The position numbers and the translations under genes were made by a program. Below the pieces are notes generated by a model that saw only the letters and a list, made by a program, of their open reading frames with translations, ran no database searches and was not told where the DNA came from. From Stenotrophomonas sp. 610A2 (GTDB lineage: Bacteria; Pseudomonadota; Gammaproteobacteria; Xanthomonadales; Xanthomonadaceae): DNA of 64,000 nucleotides. The stretch spans positions 4,414,001 through 4,478,000 of the forward strand of contig NZ_CP130832.1 in NCBI RefSeq assembly GCF_030549615.1, read 5' to 3'. Positions 19,426 through 27,230 of this stretch are shown piece after piece (within the stretch, counting starts at the first letter, position 1; each line of letters begins with the position of its first letter).

Positions 19426-20958
19426 TCACGGTTCCCAGCCATTGAAGCTGGTGAACGGCGGCACGTAGTTGAGTTTTTCCAGGCAGGCGCCGTCGAGCGC
19501 CTTCGGGTCGGTCTTTTCAATGAACTGCGCGAACAGCTTGGGCATGCAGCCAGCACCGATGACGTTGTGGCCCTGGCCACGCAGCACGAACAGGCGCGCG
19601 TTATCCAGGTGCTTGACCACTTCCTCGCCATAGCGCGGTGGCGTGACCGGATCGAACTCGCCTTCCAGCACCAGCGCCGGCACCTTGCCGGCCAGCGGTT
19701 TGTGGAAGTCGGCCGGCGCGGTGCCCTTCGGCCAGGCGGCACACATTGCGGCCATGGCTTCCGCCATCTGGTTGCCGAGCACAGTCTTCTCGTCGCCGCT
19801 GTTGGCGACCATGCTTTCGTTGTCTTCGCTGCATACCACCGACAACTGCATGCCCATCGCCATGGCGTCCTTCATCTCGCCCTGCAGCATCTGCGTCAGT
19901 GCCATCAGGTTGTCGTAGCGGCCGCCATTGGCTTCGTGGATGAGCTTGGGCAGCAACGCGCCGGCTGCCGGCATGTAGGCGTACATGCGCACCAGGCCGG
20001 CAACGGTCTCGGCACGCAGCTCGCCTTGCTGCTGTTCGCCGGTGCTGGCGTCGCGGTACTGCACCGTCACCGGCTGCGCGCGCAGCTTGGCCAGCAGCGT
20101 GTCCAGCTCGGCACGTGGATCACCAAGGGTGTCCTTGCACGATGCGGTCTTGGTGCATTGGGCGAACTGCAGCGCCAAGGCATCATCAAGGTTGCGCGCG
20201 AAGATGTTGCCCAGCTGCAGGCTGTTCGGCACCACCGAGTCGAGCACGATGCTGCGCGTGGCCTGCGGATGGCGCATGGCGTACTGCTGGGCCACGCGGG
20301 TGCCATAGCTGACACCAACCAGGTTGATCTGGCTCGCACCGATAGCCTGGCGCACCGCATCCAGATCCGCCACCGCCTCGGTGGTGGTGTAGAAGCGCAG
20401 GTCGGCCTTCTGCCCCAGCTGGGTGGCGCAGTTCTGTGCAGCTGCCTGCATCGACGCCGTGCTGAAGTCGGCATCGTCCGGTGTATCGCAGGCCAGCAGG
20501 TTGGATTTGCCGGTGCCGCGCTGGTCGACCAGGATCACGTTGCGGTGCTTGCGCACCTCGGCAAATGCCGGCTCAACCTGCGGGAAGGTGGCAACCGCGG
20601 CCTGACCCGGGCCACCGGCGAGGAAGAACACCGGATCCGGCTGCAGGTCGCTTTCCTTCTCCGGGGCAACCCAGGCGATGTTCAAGGCGATCTTGCGGCC
20701 CTGCGGGTTTGCCCGGTCTTCGGGCACTTCCAGCGTGGTGCACTGTGCTTCCAGGCTGTCGCGGCTGCCGGCCGAGCTCAGGCTGCAGGGTTGGAAGTTC
20801 AAGCTGCCAAGCGTCTGCGGCTTGACCGCGCTGGCCGTTGCAACAGCAGCCCGGGCGGCGTCTGGTGCAGGCGTATCGGTTGACCGCACCAGGCGGTAAC
20901 CGACGATGCCGGCGATCACAGCCAAGGCGAGGATGGTTTGGGTCTTACGGGACATCAT
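19426..20958 (-). CDS. S33-family alpha/beta hydrolase (tripeptidyl aminopeptidase-like), membrane-anchored or secreted
   Basis: A 510-residue protein with an N-terminal hydrophobic segment (ILALAVIAGIVGYRL) that could be an anchor or signal. It has the S33 layout: oxyanion segment FFLAGGPGQAA, nucleophile VGVSYGTRVAQQ, an inserted cap, and a C-terminal TAP-like block with Asp in EFDPVTPPRYG and His in RGQGHNVIG. Family members release N-terminal peptides or Pro from peptides in the periplasm. It sits between an XRE regulator gene (63 bases upstream) and an ABC exporter. Two ATGs occur at 20958 and 20955, and either could start translation. Confidence 0.82.
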   Translation of the reverse strand: MMSRKTQTILALAVIAGIVGYRLVRSTDTPAPDAARAAVATASAVKPQTLGSLNFQPCSLSSAGSRDSLEAQCTTLEVPEDRANPQGRKIALNIAWVAPEKESDLQPDPVFFLAGGPGQAAVATFPQVEPAFAEVRKHRNVILVDQRGTGKSNLLACDTPDDADFSTASMQAAAQNCATQLGQKADLRFYTTTEAVADLDAVRQAIGASQINLVGVSYGTRVAQQYAMRHPQATRSIVLDSVVPNSLQLGNIFARNLDDALALQFAQCTKTASCKDTLGDPRAELDTLLAKLRAQPVTVQYRDASTGEQQQGELRAETVAGLVRMYAYMPAAGALLPKLIHEANGGRYDNLMALTQMLQGEMKDAMAMGMQLSVVCSEDNESMVANSGDEKTVLGNQMAEAMAAMCAAWPKGTAPADFHKPLAGKVPALVLEGEFDPVTPPRYGEEVVKHLDNARLFVLRGQGHNVIGAGCMPKLFAQFIEKTDPKALDGACLEKLNYVPPFTSFNGWEP

Positions 20959-21021
20959 CGGAACAGCCCCTCACGGTTGAAGAAAAACGGGTCTACCTGC
21001 ATCCAGACGCGGGCGCGGCAG

Positions 21022-21219
21022 CTATGTGACATCAGGAAAGAAAATTTCTTCGATCCGGCTTTCATACAAACGGGCGATGCGGAAGGCCAGCGGCAGGCTG
21101 GGATCGTATTTGCCGGTCTCCAGCGCATTGATGGTCTGCCGGGAGACCTCCAGCTGCTCGGCCAACTCGCCTTGTGACCAGCCCTTGGCTTCACGCAGCT
21201 CGCGCAATCGGTTATCCAT
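21022..21219 (-). CDS. Small XRE-family transcriptional regulator
   Basis: 65 residues, consisting of little more than one helix-turn-helix domain (SQGELAEQLEVSRQTINALE), with the recognition helix VSRQTINALETG. The C-terminal sequence YESRIEEIFFP is typical of the short YozG/Cro-like regulators that accompany small membrane-protein genes. It starts 9 bases after the upstream membrane-protein gene ends, a common pairing. Two dyads at 21931-21991 in front of that gene are the likely binding sites, so autoregulation is probable. Confidence 0.88.
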   Translation of the reverse strand: MDNRLRELREAKGWSQGELAEQLEVSRQTINALETGKYDPSLPLAFRIARLYESRIEEIFFPDVT

Positions 21220-21228
21220 CGCCCCGGC

Positions 21229-21813
21229 TCAGTGGTAACGCCGCGCGACAACACCCTTGGCCAGTCCGTACGACAGGCACACCAAGGGAAACACCCAGAT
21301 CATCGCCACGTTGGACGGCACATCGATGACCTTGGCCGACTGCAGAAAGCCCCCTGTCAGGTATACCAGCGAAATGAATGCCGTGGCGAAGCTCACCGCC
21401 TCCAGCTCGATGCGCTGCTGCAGCTCATCGGCATCGCGGATGTAGCGGATCATCGCCCGCAGCACCAGCATCATCGGCGGCACCGGCAGCAAGGCGATCA
21501 AGGCGCGCAGCAGGCCGTCCTCGACCCGCTTGAGCAGCAGGATCGACAGCACCAGCAGGACCACATAGCCGCCCATCGCCAGCATCACCTCGCGGGTATA
21601 GCGCTTGCGCAGCTTGGCCGGTGCGGCATCGCAGCCATCGGGCATCAGCCGGCGCAGCAGTGCCGCGATTGCCAGACCCAGGGCGATACCAAACAGGATG
21701 CCGGAGAACCGCGGCTGTGCGCCCATCGGCTGCCAGAGCAGCAGCGCGCATGCGACCAGGGTGAATGCAGCGGCGGCGATCAGCATGCCGAGCGTCCAAA
21801 GATTGCGGCTCAT
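21229..21813 (-). CDS. Small integral membrane protein paired with XRE regulator
   Basis: A 194-residue protein with five to six predicted helices (around residues 5-25, 35-52, 80-98, 105-120, 140-158 and 165-185). The charged segment YIRDADELQQRIELEA before the fifth helix resembles membrane proteins commonly encoded beside short XRE regulators. Whether it senses a signal or modulates the regulator is unknown. It is the first gene of the leftward unit. I chose the ATG at 21813 because the longer frame (to 21951) would overlap the tandem dyads and promoter. Confidence 0.7.
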   Translation of the reverse strand: MSRNLWTLGMLIAAAAFTLVACALLLWQPMGAQPRFSGILFGIALGLAIAALLRRLMPDGCDAAPAKLRKRYTREVMLAMGGYVVLLVLSILLLKRVEDGLLRALIALLPVPPMMLVLRAMIRYIRDADELQQRIELEAVSFATAFISLVYLTGGFLQSAKVIDVPSNVAMIWVFPLVCLSYGLAKGVVARRYH

Positions 21814-21930
21814 CGCTCGGCCCCTTGCAGCTGCTGCCGCGAGCCGGACGGTGCAACAGCACACCAGCGGGCAACGGAGTCCGCCGCCGCGAAACAAACA
21901 AGAAACCTGCAATGACGCATGGCCAACTCC

Positions 21931-21991
21931 TGTAAAGCACGCTTGACACATCCTGCAGCCAGCCAGACCCGGCTGTCAAGCAAGCTTTACA
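21931..21991 (-). promoter_or_regulatory. Two tandem dyads, probable XRE operators and promoter
   Basis: Site 1 (21931-21948) reads TGTAAAGCACGCTTGACA and site 2 (21974-21991) reads TGTCAAGCAAGCTTTACA. Each is an 18-bp dyad TGTNAAGC-NN-GCTTNACA, and the two are also inverted copies of each other. Their centres are 43 bases apart, about four helical turns. On the minus strand site 2 contains TTGACA, a perfect -35. A -10 about 17-18 bases further is only weakly matched (CAGGAT). Confidence 0.7.
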
Positions 21992-22064
21992 GATTGCCCC
22001 CCCCCCACTCGGCGACGGCCAATTCCTCGGCCTGGCGCGGAAAAGCAACGCCCATGACGAAAAA

Positions 22065-22089
22065 AGGCGCGACCGAAAGGGTCGCGCCT
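22065..22089 (-). terminator. Terminator for the leftward flavoprotein gene
   Basis: Read on the minus strand, AGGCGCGACC-CTTTC-GGTCGCGCCT is followed by a T-run (AAAAAA on the plus strand at 22060-22065). It lies about 80 bases beyond the stop of the reductase gene. Confidence 0.85.
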
Positions 22090-22166
22090 GCATATGGGCC
22101 AACGTCAAACCAGCATCCAGACCGGCCGGATCAACAACATGGCGGCGGCACGCCAGCCGCCAAGCA

Positions 22167-22916
22167 TCACTTGCTACTGACGTACTTCTCGCGGCGGATC
22201 TGCGGCATCGGCAGACCGGCTTCCTTCAGCGCTTCCACGCAGGTATCGACCATGTCCGGGTTGCCGCAGAGGTAGGCGATATCGCGGGCCGGGTCCGGCG
22301 CGATCTCGGCCAACTGCTGCTGCACATAGCCCTTGCGGACGTCGGCGTGCGGGTTTTCCGGCAGTTCGCGCGACAGGCAGGGCAGGTAGCGGAAGCCCGG
22401 ATTGGCGGCGGCGAAGGCGTAGAAGTCGTCGCTGTACAGCAGCTCTTCCGGTGTACGCGCGCCCTGCAGCAGCACCACTTCCACGCCGCGCTCGAGCATT
22501 GCCGTGCGTAGCTGCGGCAGCATCGAGCGGTACGGGGTGACGCCGGTGCCGGTGGCGATCAGCAGGTAACGACCGTTGTGGTCGCCCGGTTGCAGGCAGA
22601 AACGGCCAAACGGACCGCTGCCGCTGATGTGATCGCCCGCCTTCAGGCCCTCGAACAGCGCCGTGGCGGCGCCGCCCGGCACGAAGCTGACCGCGATATC
22701 CACCGCCTCACCCGGGCCCATCGCATGGTCATGGATGGTGGCCAAGGAATAGCTGCGCTTGGTGGCGGTGCCGTCGGCGTAGTCGAAATGGACCTGAATG
22801 AACTGGCCGGGCAGGAAATCCAGCGGCTGGCCGTCGTCACGGACGAACTGGTAGTGGCCGACGCTGGGGGCCAGCATGCGGCTGCCGACCAGCTTGAGGG
22901 GGAATTGGATTGGCAC
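22167..22916 (-). CDS. Ferredoxin--NAD(P)+ reductase-like FAD oxidoreductase
   Basis: About 250 residues of the ferredoxin reductase fold without an attached 2Fe-2S domain. The FAD-binding motif is KRSYSLAT (RxYS) and the GxxFTPG-like loop reads LDFLPGQFIQVHF. The NAD(P) half begins LLIATGTGVTPYRSML and ends YLCGNPDMVDTC, with a C-terminal EKYVSSK. It probably passes electrons between NAD(P)H and a small iron-sulfur or flavin protein. The start is uncertain: the GTG at 22916 fits the domain start but has no clear ribosome binding site, and the open frame continues to an ATG at 23012 across the promoter of the divergent gene. Confidence 0.78.
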   Translation of the reverse strand: MPIQFPLKLVGSRMLAPSVGHYQFVRDDGQPLDFLPGQFIQVHFDYADGTATKRSYSLATIHDHAMGPGEAVDIAVSFVPGGAATALFEGLKAGDHISGSGPFGRFCLQPGDHNGRYLLIATGTGVTPYRSMLPQLRTAMLERGVEVVLLQGARTPEELLYSDDFYAFAAANPGFRYLPCLSRELPENPHADVRKGYVQQQLAEIAPDPARDIAYLCGNPDMVDTCVEALKEAGLPMPQIRREKYVSSK

Positions 22917-22960
22917 AGGAGGGGAACAGTGTGTAACCGGGTATGGACCACGGGGCCTCC

Positions 22961-22966
22961 TATAAT
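22961..22966 (+). promoter_or_regulatory. Candidate -10 box of the YadG-type exporter operon
   Basis: A perfect TATAAT lies 49 bases before the TTG chosen as the start of the ATPase gene. No good -35 sits 16-18 bases upstream. An upstream in-frame ATG at 22943 lies before this box, which argues against its use. Confidence 0.55.
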
Positions 22967-23014
22967 AGCGGTCTGCACTTATCCGACGCCTGTACCCGGC
23001 GCGAAGGCCCAAGA

Positions 23015-23968
23015 TTGGACTCCCGTACCCCTACCAGCACAGCAGCGCTGCGCATCACCGATCTGCGCAAGACCTATGACAACGGCGTCCAGGCCCTGAA
23101 GGGCGTGTCGCTGGAAGTTGCCCCCGGCGACTTCTTCGCCCTGCTCGGCCCCAATGGTGCCGGCAAGTCGACCCTGATCGGCATCGTTTCTTCACTGGTG
23201 AACCTGAGCGAAGGCCAGGTACAGGTGTTCGGCAGCGACCTGGTGGCCAACCGCAGCGCGACCATGCGCCTGATCGGGCTGGTGCCACAGGAAATCAACT
23301 TCAATCTGTTCGAGAAGCCCTTCGACATCCTGGTCAACTACGCCGGGTTCTACGGGATTCCGCGTGCCGAAGCAGAGGCCCGCGCCGAGCAGGAGCTCAA
23401 GCGCGCGCATCTGTGGAACAAGGCACAGATGATGAGCCGCACCCTGTCCGGCGGCATGAAGCGCCGGCTGATGATCGCGCGCGCGATGATGACCCAGCCG
23501 CGCCTGCTGATCCTCGACGAGCCCACCGCCGGCGTGGACATCGAGATCCGCCGCGACATGTGGAAGACGCTGCAGGAGATCAACGCCGCCGGCACCACCA
23601 TCATCCTCACCACGCATTACCTGGAAGAGGCTGAGCAGCTGTGCCGCAACCTGGCCATCATCAACCACGGCCAGATCGTCGAGCAGGGCCCGATGCGCGG
23701 CCTGCTGGCCAAGCTCGATGTGGAAGGCTTCCTGTTTGATATCGACGGTGAGCTGCCCGCGCAGCTGCCGCAGATCGAAGGCGCAACCCTGGTCGCCACC
23801 GACGCGCATACGCTGGACCTGGACATGCCGCGTGCGATGGATCTGAACCGTGTCTTCGACGCCCTGAATGCCGCCGGCATCCGCGTGCGCTCGATGCGTA
23901 CCAAGAGCAACCGCCTGGAGGAGCTGTTCGTACGCCTCACCGGCAACCTGGAGAACACCGCAGCATGA
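23015..23968 (+). CDS. yadG: ABC exporter ATP-binding protein, YadG-type
   Basis: 317 residues from a TTG start preceded by GAAGG at 23003-23007. Walker A is LLGPNGAGKSTLIGI, signature LSGGMKRRLMIARAM, Walker B LLILDEPTAGVDIEIRR and the switch His is in LTTHYLEEAEQ. The C-terminal 90 residues form the accessory domain seen in E. coli YadG (308 residues). The start is inferred from the -10 box at 22961, since a transcript starting there cannot use the ATG at 22943. The gene overlaps its permease partner by 4 bases. The exported compound of YadGH-type systems is not established. Confidence 0.86.
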   Translation: MDSRTPTSTAALRITDLRKTYDNGVQALKGVSLEVAPGDFFALLGPNGAGKSTLIGIVSSLVNLSEGQVQVFGSDLVANRSATMRLIGLVPQEINFNLFEKPFDILVNYAGFYGIPRAEAEARAEQELKRAHLWNKAQMMSRTLSGGMKRRLMIARAMMTQPRLLILDEPTAGVDIEIRRDMWKTLQEINAAGTTIILTTHYLEEAEQLCRNLAIINHGQIVEQGPMRGLLAKLDVEGFLFDIDGELPAQLPQIEGATLVATDAHTLDLDMPRAMDLNRVFDALNAAGIRVRSMRTKSNRLEELFVRLTGNLENTAA

Positions 23969-24759
23969 GTACCCCCGTTCCCGTGACCGACAGCAGCCGC
24001 AACTGGGTGGCGCTGGGCACCATCGTTCGCCGCGAGGTCAACCGCATCCTGCGCATCTGGGGCCAGACCCTGGTGCCGCCAGCGATCACCATGACCCTGT
24101 ATTTCCTGATCTTCGGCGGCCTGATCGGCACCAAGATCGGGCAGATGGGCGGCTACAGCTACATGCAGTTCATCGTGCCCGGCCTGGTGATGATGAGCGT
24201 GATCCAGAACAGCTACGGCAACATCAGCTCCTCGTTCTTCGGTGCCAAGTTTGGCCGCCATGTCGAGGAACTGCTGGTCAGCCCGATGCCGAACTGGGTG
24301 ATCCTGTGGGGCTATGTGGCTGGCGCGGTGCTGCGTGGCCTGATGGTGGGCGTGATCGTGCTGATCATCGCCATGTTCTTCACCCCGGTGCGCATCCCGC
24401 ATCCGCTGGTGACGCTGACCACGGTGCTGCTGGGCGCGACCATCTTCTCGCTGGCTGGCTTCATCAATGCCGTCTATGCGAAGAAGTTCGATGACGTGGC
24501 GATCGTGCCGACCTTCATCCTGACCCCGCTGACCTACCTGGGCGGCGTGTTCTATTCGGTGACCTTGTTGCCGGGTTGGGCGCAGGCGATGACCCACGCC
24601 AATCCGATCTTCTACATGGTCAATGCGTTCCGTTACGGCCTGCTGGGCAGCAGCGACGTGCCGTTGTGGGTCTCGTATGCCTTGATGCTGGGCTTTGTTG
24701 GCGTGCTCACCGCATTGGCCCTGTGGCTGCTGCGCCGGGGCGTAGGCCTGCGTAGCTGA
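23965..24759 (+). CDS. yadH: ABC-2 exporter permease, YadH-type
   Basis: A 264-residue inner-membrane protein with six predicted helices. It shares long conserved blocks with E. coli YadH: RILRIWGQTLVPPAITMTLY, YSYMQFIVPGLVMMSVI, FDDVAIVPTFILTPLTYLGG and the C-terminal RRGVGLRS. Start and ATPase stop overlap (ATGA), so both subunits are made together. A rho-independent terminator follows 4 bases after the stop. Confidence 0.9.
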   Translation: MSTPVPVTDSSRNWVALGTIVRREVNRILRIWGQTLVPPAITMTLYFLIFGGLIGTKIGQMGGYSYMQFIVPGLVMMSVIQNSYGNISSSFFGAKFGRHVEELLVSPMPNWVILWGYVAGAVLRGLMVGVIVLIIAMFFTPVRIPHPLVTLTTVLLGATIFSLAGFINAVYAKKFDDVAIVPTFILTPLTYLGGVFYSVTLLPGWAQAMTHANPIFYMVNAFRYGLLGSSDVPLWVSYALMLGFVGVLTALALWLLRRGVGLRS

Positions 24760-24762
24760 AGA

Positions 24763-24789
24763 AAGGCGCCGAAAGGCGCCTTCTTTTTG
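24763..24789 (+). terminator. Rho-independent terminator of the YadGH operon
   Basis: AAGGCGCC-GAAA-GGCGCCTT with a stable GNRA-type loop and T-rich tail (CTTTTTG). Confidence 0.92.
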
Positions 24790-24796
24790 TTTTTGT

Positions 24797-24917
24797 AGGA
24801 GCGGCGCAAGCCGCGAAGCCGATAGATCAACAGCGCAAAGCACCCCTCCCCAACCCTCCCCTTGCCTTCGGCAAAGGGAGGGAGCAAAGCTTCGCTGCTT
24901 ACGCCGCTCCCACAAAA
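24797..24917. repeat. TGTAGGAGCGGC inverted repeat with a CCCTCCC repeat nested inside
   Basis: The left arm (TGTAGGAGCGGCGCAAGCCG) and the right arm (CTTACGCCGCTCCCACA) are the same long inverted repeat as at 8.7 and 63.5 kb. Between them, from about 24840 to 24886, lies a complete CACCCCTCCCC...GGGAGGGAGC hairpin module of the other repeat family, with a GCCTTCGGC loop. The right arm has decayed more than in the other copies. See findings. Confidence 0.85.
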
Positions 24918-24976
24918 CCTGCGACAGCAACACCTATGATGGCTTCACTCCCCTCTGTTGATGGATATCCAACCCG

Positions 24977-25915
24977 ATGCGCATCCTGATTCTCGGTGCC
25001 GGTGGTACCGGTGGTTACTTTGGTGGTCGGCTGGCGCAGGCCGGCGTTGATGTCACCTTCCTGGTGCGCGCCAACCGCGCTGCACAGCTGGACCGCGATG
25101 GCCTGGTGATCCGCAGCCCGCTCGGTGACGCCGCATTCCCGGTTGCGCATGTCACTGCCGACGCCTTGCCGCAGCTGGCGAAGGAACAGCCCTTCGATCT
25201 GGTCATCCTCAGCTGCAAGGCCTATGACCTGGACAGCTCGATCGAAGCGATCGCACCCGCGGTTGGCACCAACACCACCGTGTTGCCGATCCTCAATGGC
25301 CTGCGCCACTACGCTGCGCTGGATGCGCGCTTCGGCCGCGAAAACGTGCTCGGCGGCCTGTGTTTCATCAGCGCCACCAAGGCCGACGACGGCGCAGTGC
25401 TGCACCTGGACAAGCCGGCCAAGATCACCTTCGGCGAACGCGACGGCGCGACCGACAGCGCACGCGTGGCAGCACTGGCCAAGGCCTGTGAAAGCGCCGG
25501 CATCGATCACGTCGCCTCGGTCGATATCGCCCAGGAGCAATGGATCAAGTACACCTTCCTGACCGCACTCGCCGCCGGCACCTGCCTGATGCGCGCCGAC
25601 GTCGGCACCATCGTTGCCAGCGACCACGGCACCGCCTTCATGCAGGCCTTGTATGCCGAATGCCTGGCGGTCGCTGCGCAGGCCGGGCAGCCGATTCCTG
25701 CGAAGGCGCAGGAAATCGCGCTGGGCGCGATCACCAAGCCCGGCTCGCCGGCCAAGGCCTCGATGCTGCGCGATCTGGAAGCCGGTCAACGCGTGGAATC
25801 GGCGCATATCGTCGGCGACATGCTCGGCCATGCACTTGCCGCCGGCCAGGCCGCACCGCTGCTGCAGGCCGCGTATTGCCACCTGCAGGCCTATGAGGCG
25901 CAGCGCGGCAGCTGA
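24977..25915 (+). CDS. panE: 2-dehydropantoate 2-reductase (ketopantoate reductase)
   Basis: A 312-residue NADPH-dependent enzyme of pantothenate and CoA synthesis, reducing ketopantoate to pantoate. The N-terminal Rossmann motif is ILGAGGTGGYFGGRLA, the catalytic Lys is in ILSCKAYDLD, and PILNGLRHYAAL is the conserved substrate loop. The C-terminal helical domain has KYTFLTALAAGTCLMRADVG and the Ser/Glu-containing TKPGSPAKASMLRDLEAG. All catalytic features and the length fit. Its family also contains ketoisovalerate-related reductases, so a different 2-oxoacid is possible. The ATG at 24977 is close after a second in-frame ATG-free leader. Confidence 0.85.
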   Translation: MRILILGAGGTGGYFGGRLAQAGVDVTFLVRANRAAQLDRDGLVIRSPLGDAAFPVAHVTADALPQLAKEQPFDLVILSCKAYDLDSSIEAIAPAVGTNTTVLPILNGLRHYAALDARFGRENVLGGLCFISATKADDGAVLHLDKPAKITFGERDGATDSARVAALAKACESAGIDHVASVDIAQEQWIKYTFLTALAAGTCLMRADVGTIVASDHGTAFMQALYAECLAVAAQAGQPIPAKAQEIALGAITKPGSPAKASMLRDLEAGQRVESAHIVGDMLGHALAAGQAAPLLQAAYCHLQAYEAQRGS

Positions 25916-26007
25916 TGCGCAGCCGCTCCGGGCAGACGGCTGCATGCAGCCGTCACCGGACTGGTCTATCGTCGCGGGTACAGGGGCTGACCGCGCGAAG
26001 GACCGAC

Positions 26008-27180
26008 ATGATCAACCGACATACACTGGCCTTGGGCTGCGTGCTGGGAGCGATGCTGCTGGGCTGCAATCGCCCGCAGCCGGAGCAGGCGGCAACGCCG
26101 GCAGCGGCTGCTTCCGCTGATACGCCAGGCACCACGCCCACGGGCACCGCATCCGCACAAAGCGGCATCCATGACCGTGAAGGCAAACCGGTACCGGTGC
26201 TGGCCTTCGATATCAGCGGCGTCGCGGTGACCGACAAACCCCTGCCCGCGCTGCCTTTCCTGGCCCTGCCGCAGGGCTATGAACCCTTGAACACACCGCA
26301 CGTGCGCGCCTGGGCACGCTTCCCGGTGCGTCTGGACGACGGCGTGCACTGGGTGGAAGGACCGAGTTGGTCAGCGCAGATCGCCACCCAGGGCAGTTCC
26401 GGCAAGGCGTTTTCCGCACAGGAACTAAAGCGCAATCTCGACAGCCAACTCGTTGCCGCAGGTGCCAGCAAGGTGTTCGACGGCCCCGAGCGCCGCGATA
26501 TCTACTACGGACCGCAGCTGGAAGACGAGATCGGCGGTGGCTTCATCGATGCGGTCAACAACAGCTCCGATGCGCCGACCAGCGTGTACGTGATCCGCCA
26601 GGCACAACGCAATGTATGGGTGCAGCTGTCGCTGGACGACATGCATGCCGGGCTGGTGGTGCTGGAGGAAGTGCCGTTCAACGCCAGCGCGCAGTGGTCC
26701 AGCGAGTTCCCGCACCTGACGCTTCCTGCCGACTACGGCGACCGCAACAAGCCTGTGCAACACGATCTGGACAGCTTTCCATTCTGGACAGGCGAGCACT
26801 TTGAGCAGGTCAAGGGGAGGACCTGGGCGGCCGATTTCGACAAGGGCGAGCACGCGTACTCGATGCACGAAGTGCGCCGCAACCTCGAGGCGATGATGGC
26901 GGCGGCAAATGCTACCAAGGTGTTCGACGGCCGCATTCCCAAGGAGCAGGCCGAATCGGTTCCGCAGGCGCTGCGCGCCGCATATTCGGGCAGCGCCGGC
27001 TACAACTGGGACGATTTCAACCTGCTGGTATACCGCGCGGACCTGGCCGATGGTCGGCAGATCTGGGTGCATGCGCGCCTGGAGTATCTGAGCGCCGGCT
27101 GGGTGGTGGTTGAACGTCTGCGATCCGAACAGGACGATGCCGCGCCGCCGTCAGCGACGACGGCTGTAATCGTCAGGTAA
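26008..27180 (+). CDS. Lipoprotein with internally duplicated domain, unknown function
   Basis: 390 residues from the ATG at 26008. The signal ends in lipobox LLGC (ALGCVLGAMLLGC), and mature Cys is followed by Asn and an Ala/Thr/Pro-rich linker to about residue 55. Two similar blocks follow. The first holds ELKRNLDSQLVAAGASKVFD (about 135-154) and ends GLVVLEEVP. The second holds EVRRNLEAMMAAANATKVFD (about 290-309) and ends GWVVVERL. The pattern resembles OmpA-linked or DUF4892-like surface lipoproteins, but I cannot name the family. The longer frame from 25915 was rejected because it lacks a signal before the lipobox. Confidence 0.65.
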   Translation: MINRHTLALGCVLGAMLLGCNRPQPEQAATPAAAASADTPGTTPTGTASAQSGIHDREGKPVPVLAFDISGVAVTDKPLPALPFLALPQGYEPLNTPHVRAWARFPVRLDDGVHWVEGPSWSAQIATQGSSGKAFSAQELKRNLDSQLVAAGASKVFDGPERRDIYYGPQLEDEIGGGFIDAVNNSSDAPTSVYVIRQAQRNVWVQLSLDDMHAGLVVLEEVPFNASAQWSSEFPHLTLPADYGDRNKPVQHDLDSFPFWTGEHFEQVKGRTWAADFDKGEHAYSMHEVRRNLEAMMAAANATKVFDGRIPKEQAESVPQALRAAYSGSAGYNWDDFNLLVYRADLADGRQIWVHARLEYLSAGWVVVERLRSEQDDAAPPSATTAVIVR

Positions 27181-27230
27181 AGTCGATCCGCTGCTGACTG
27201 CACAAGGGGCCGCGATGCGCGGCCCTCCCG

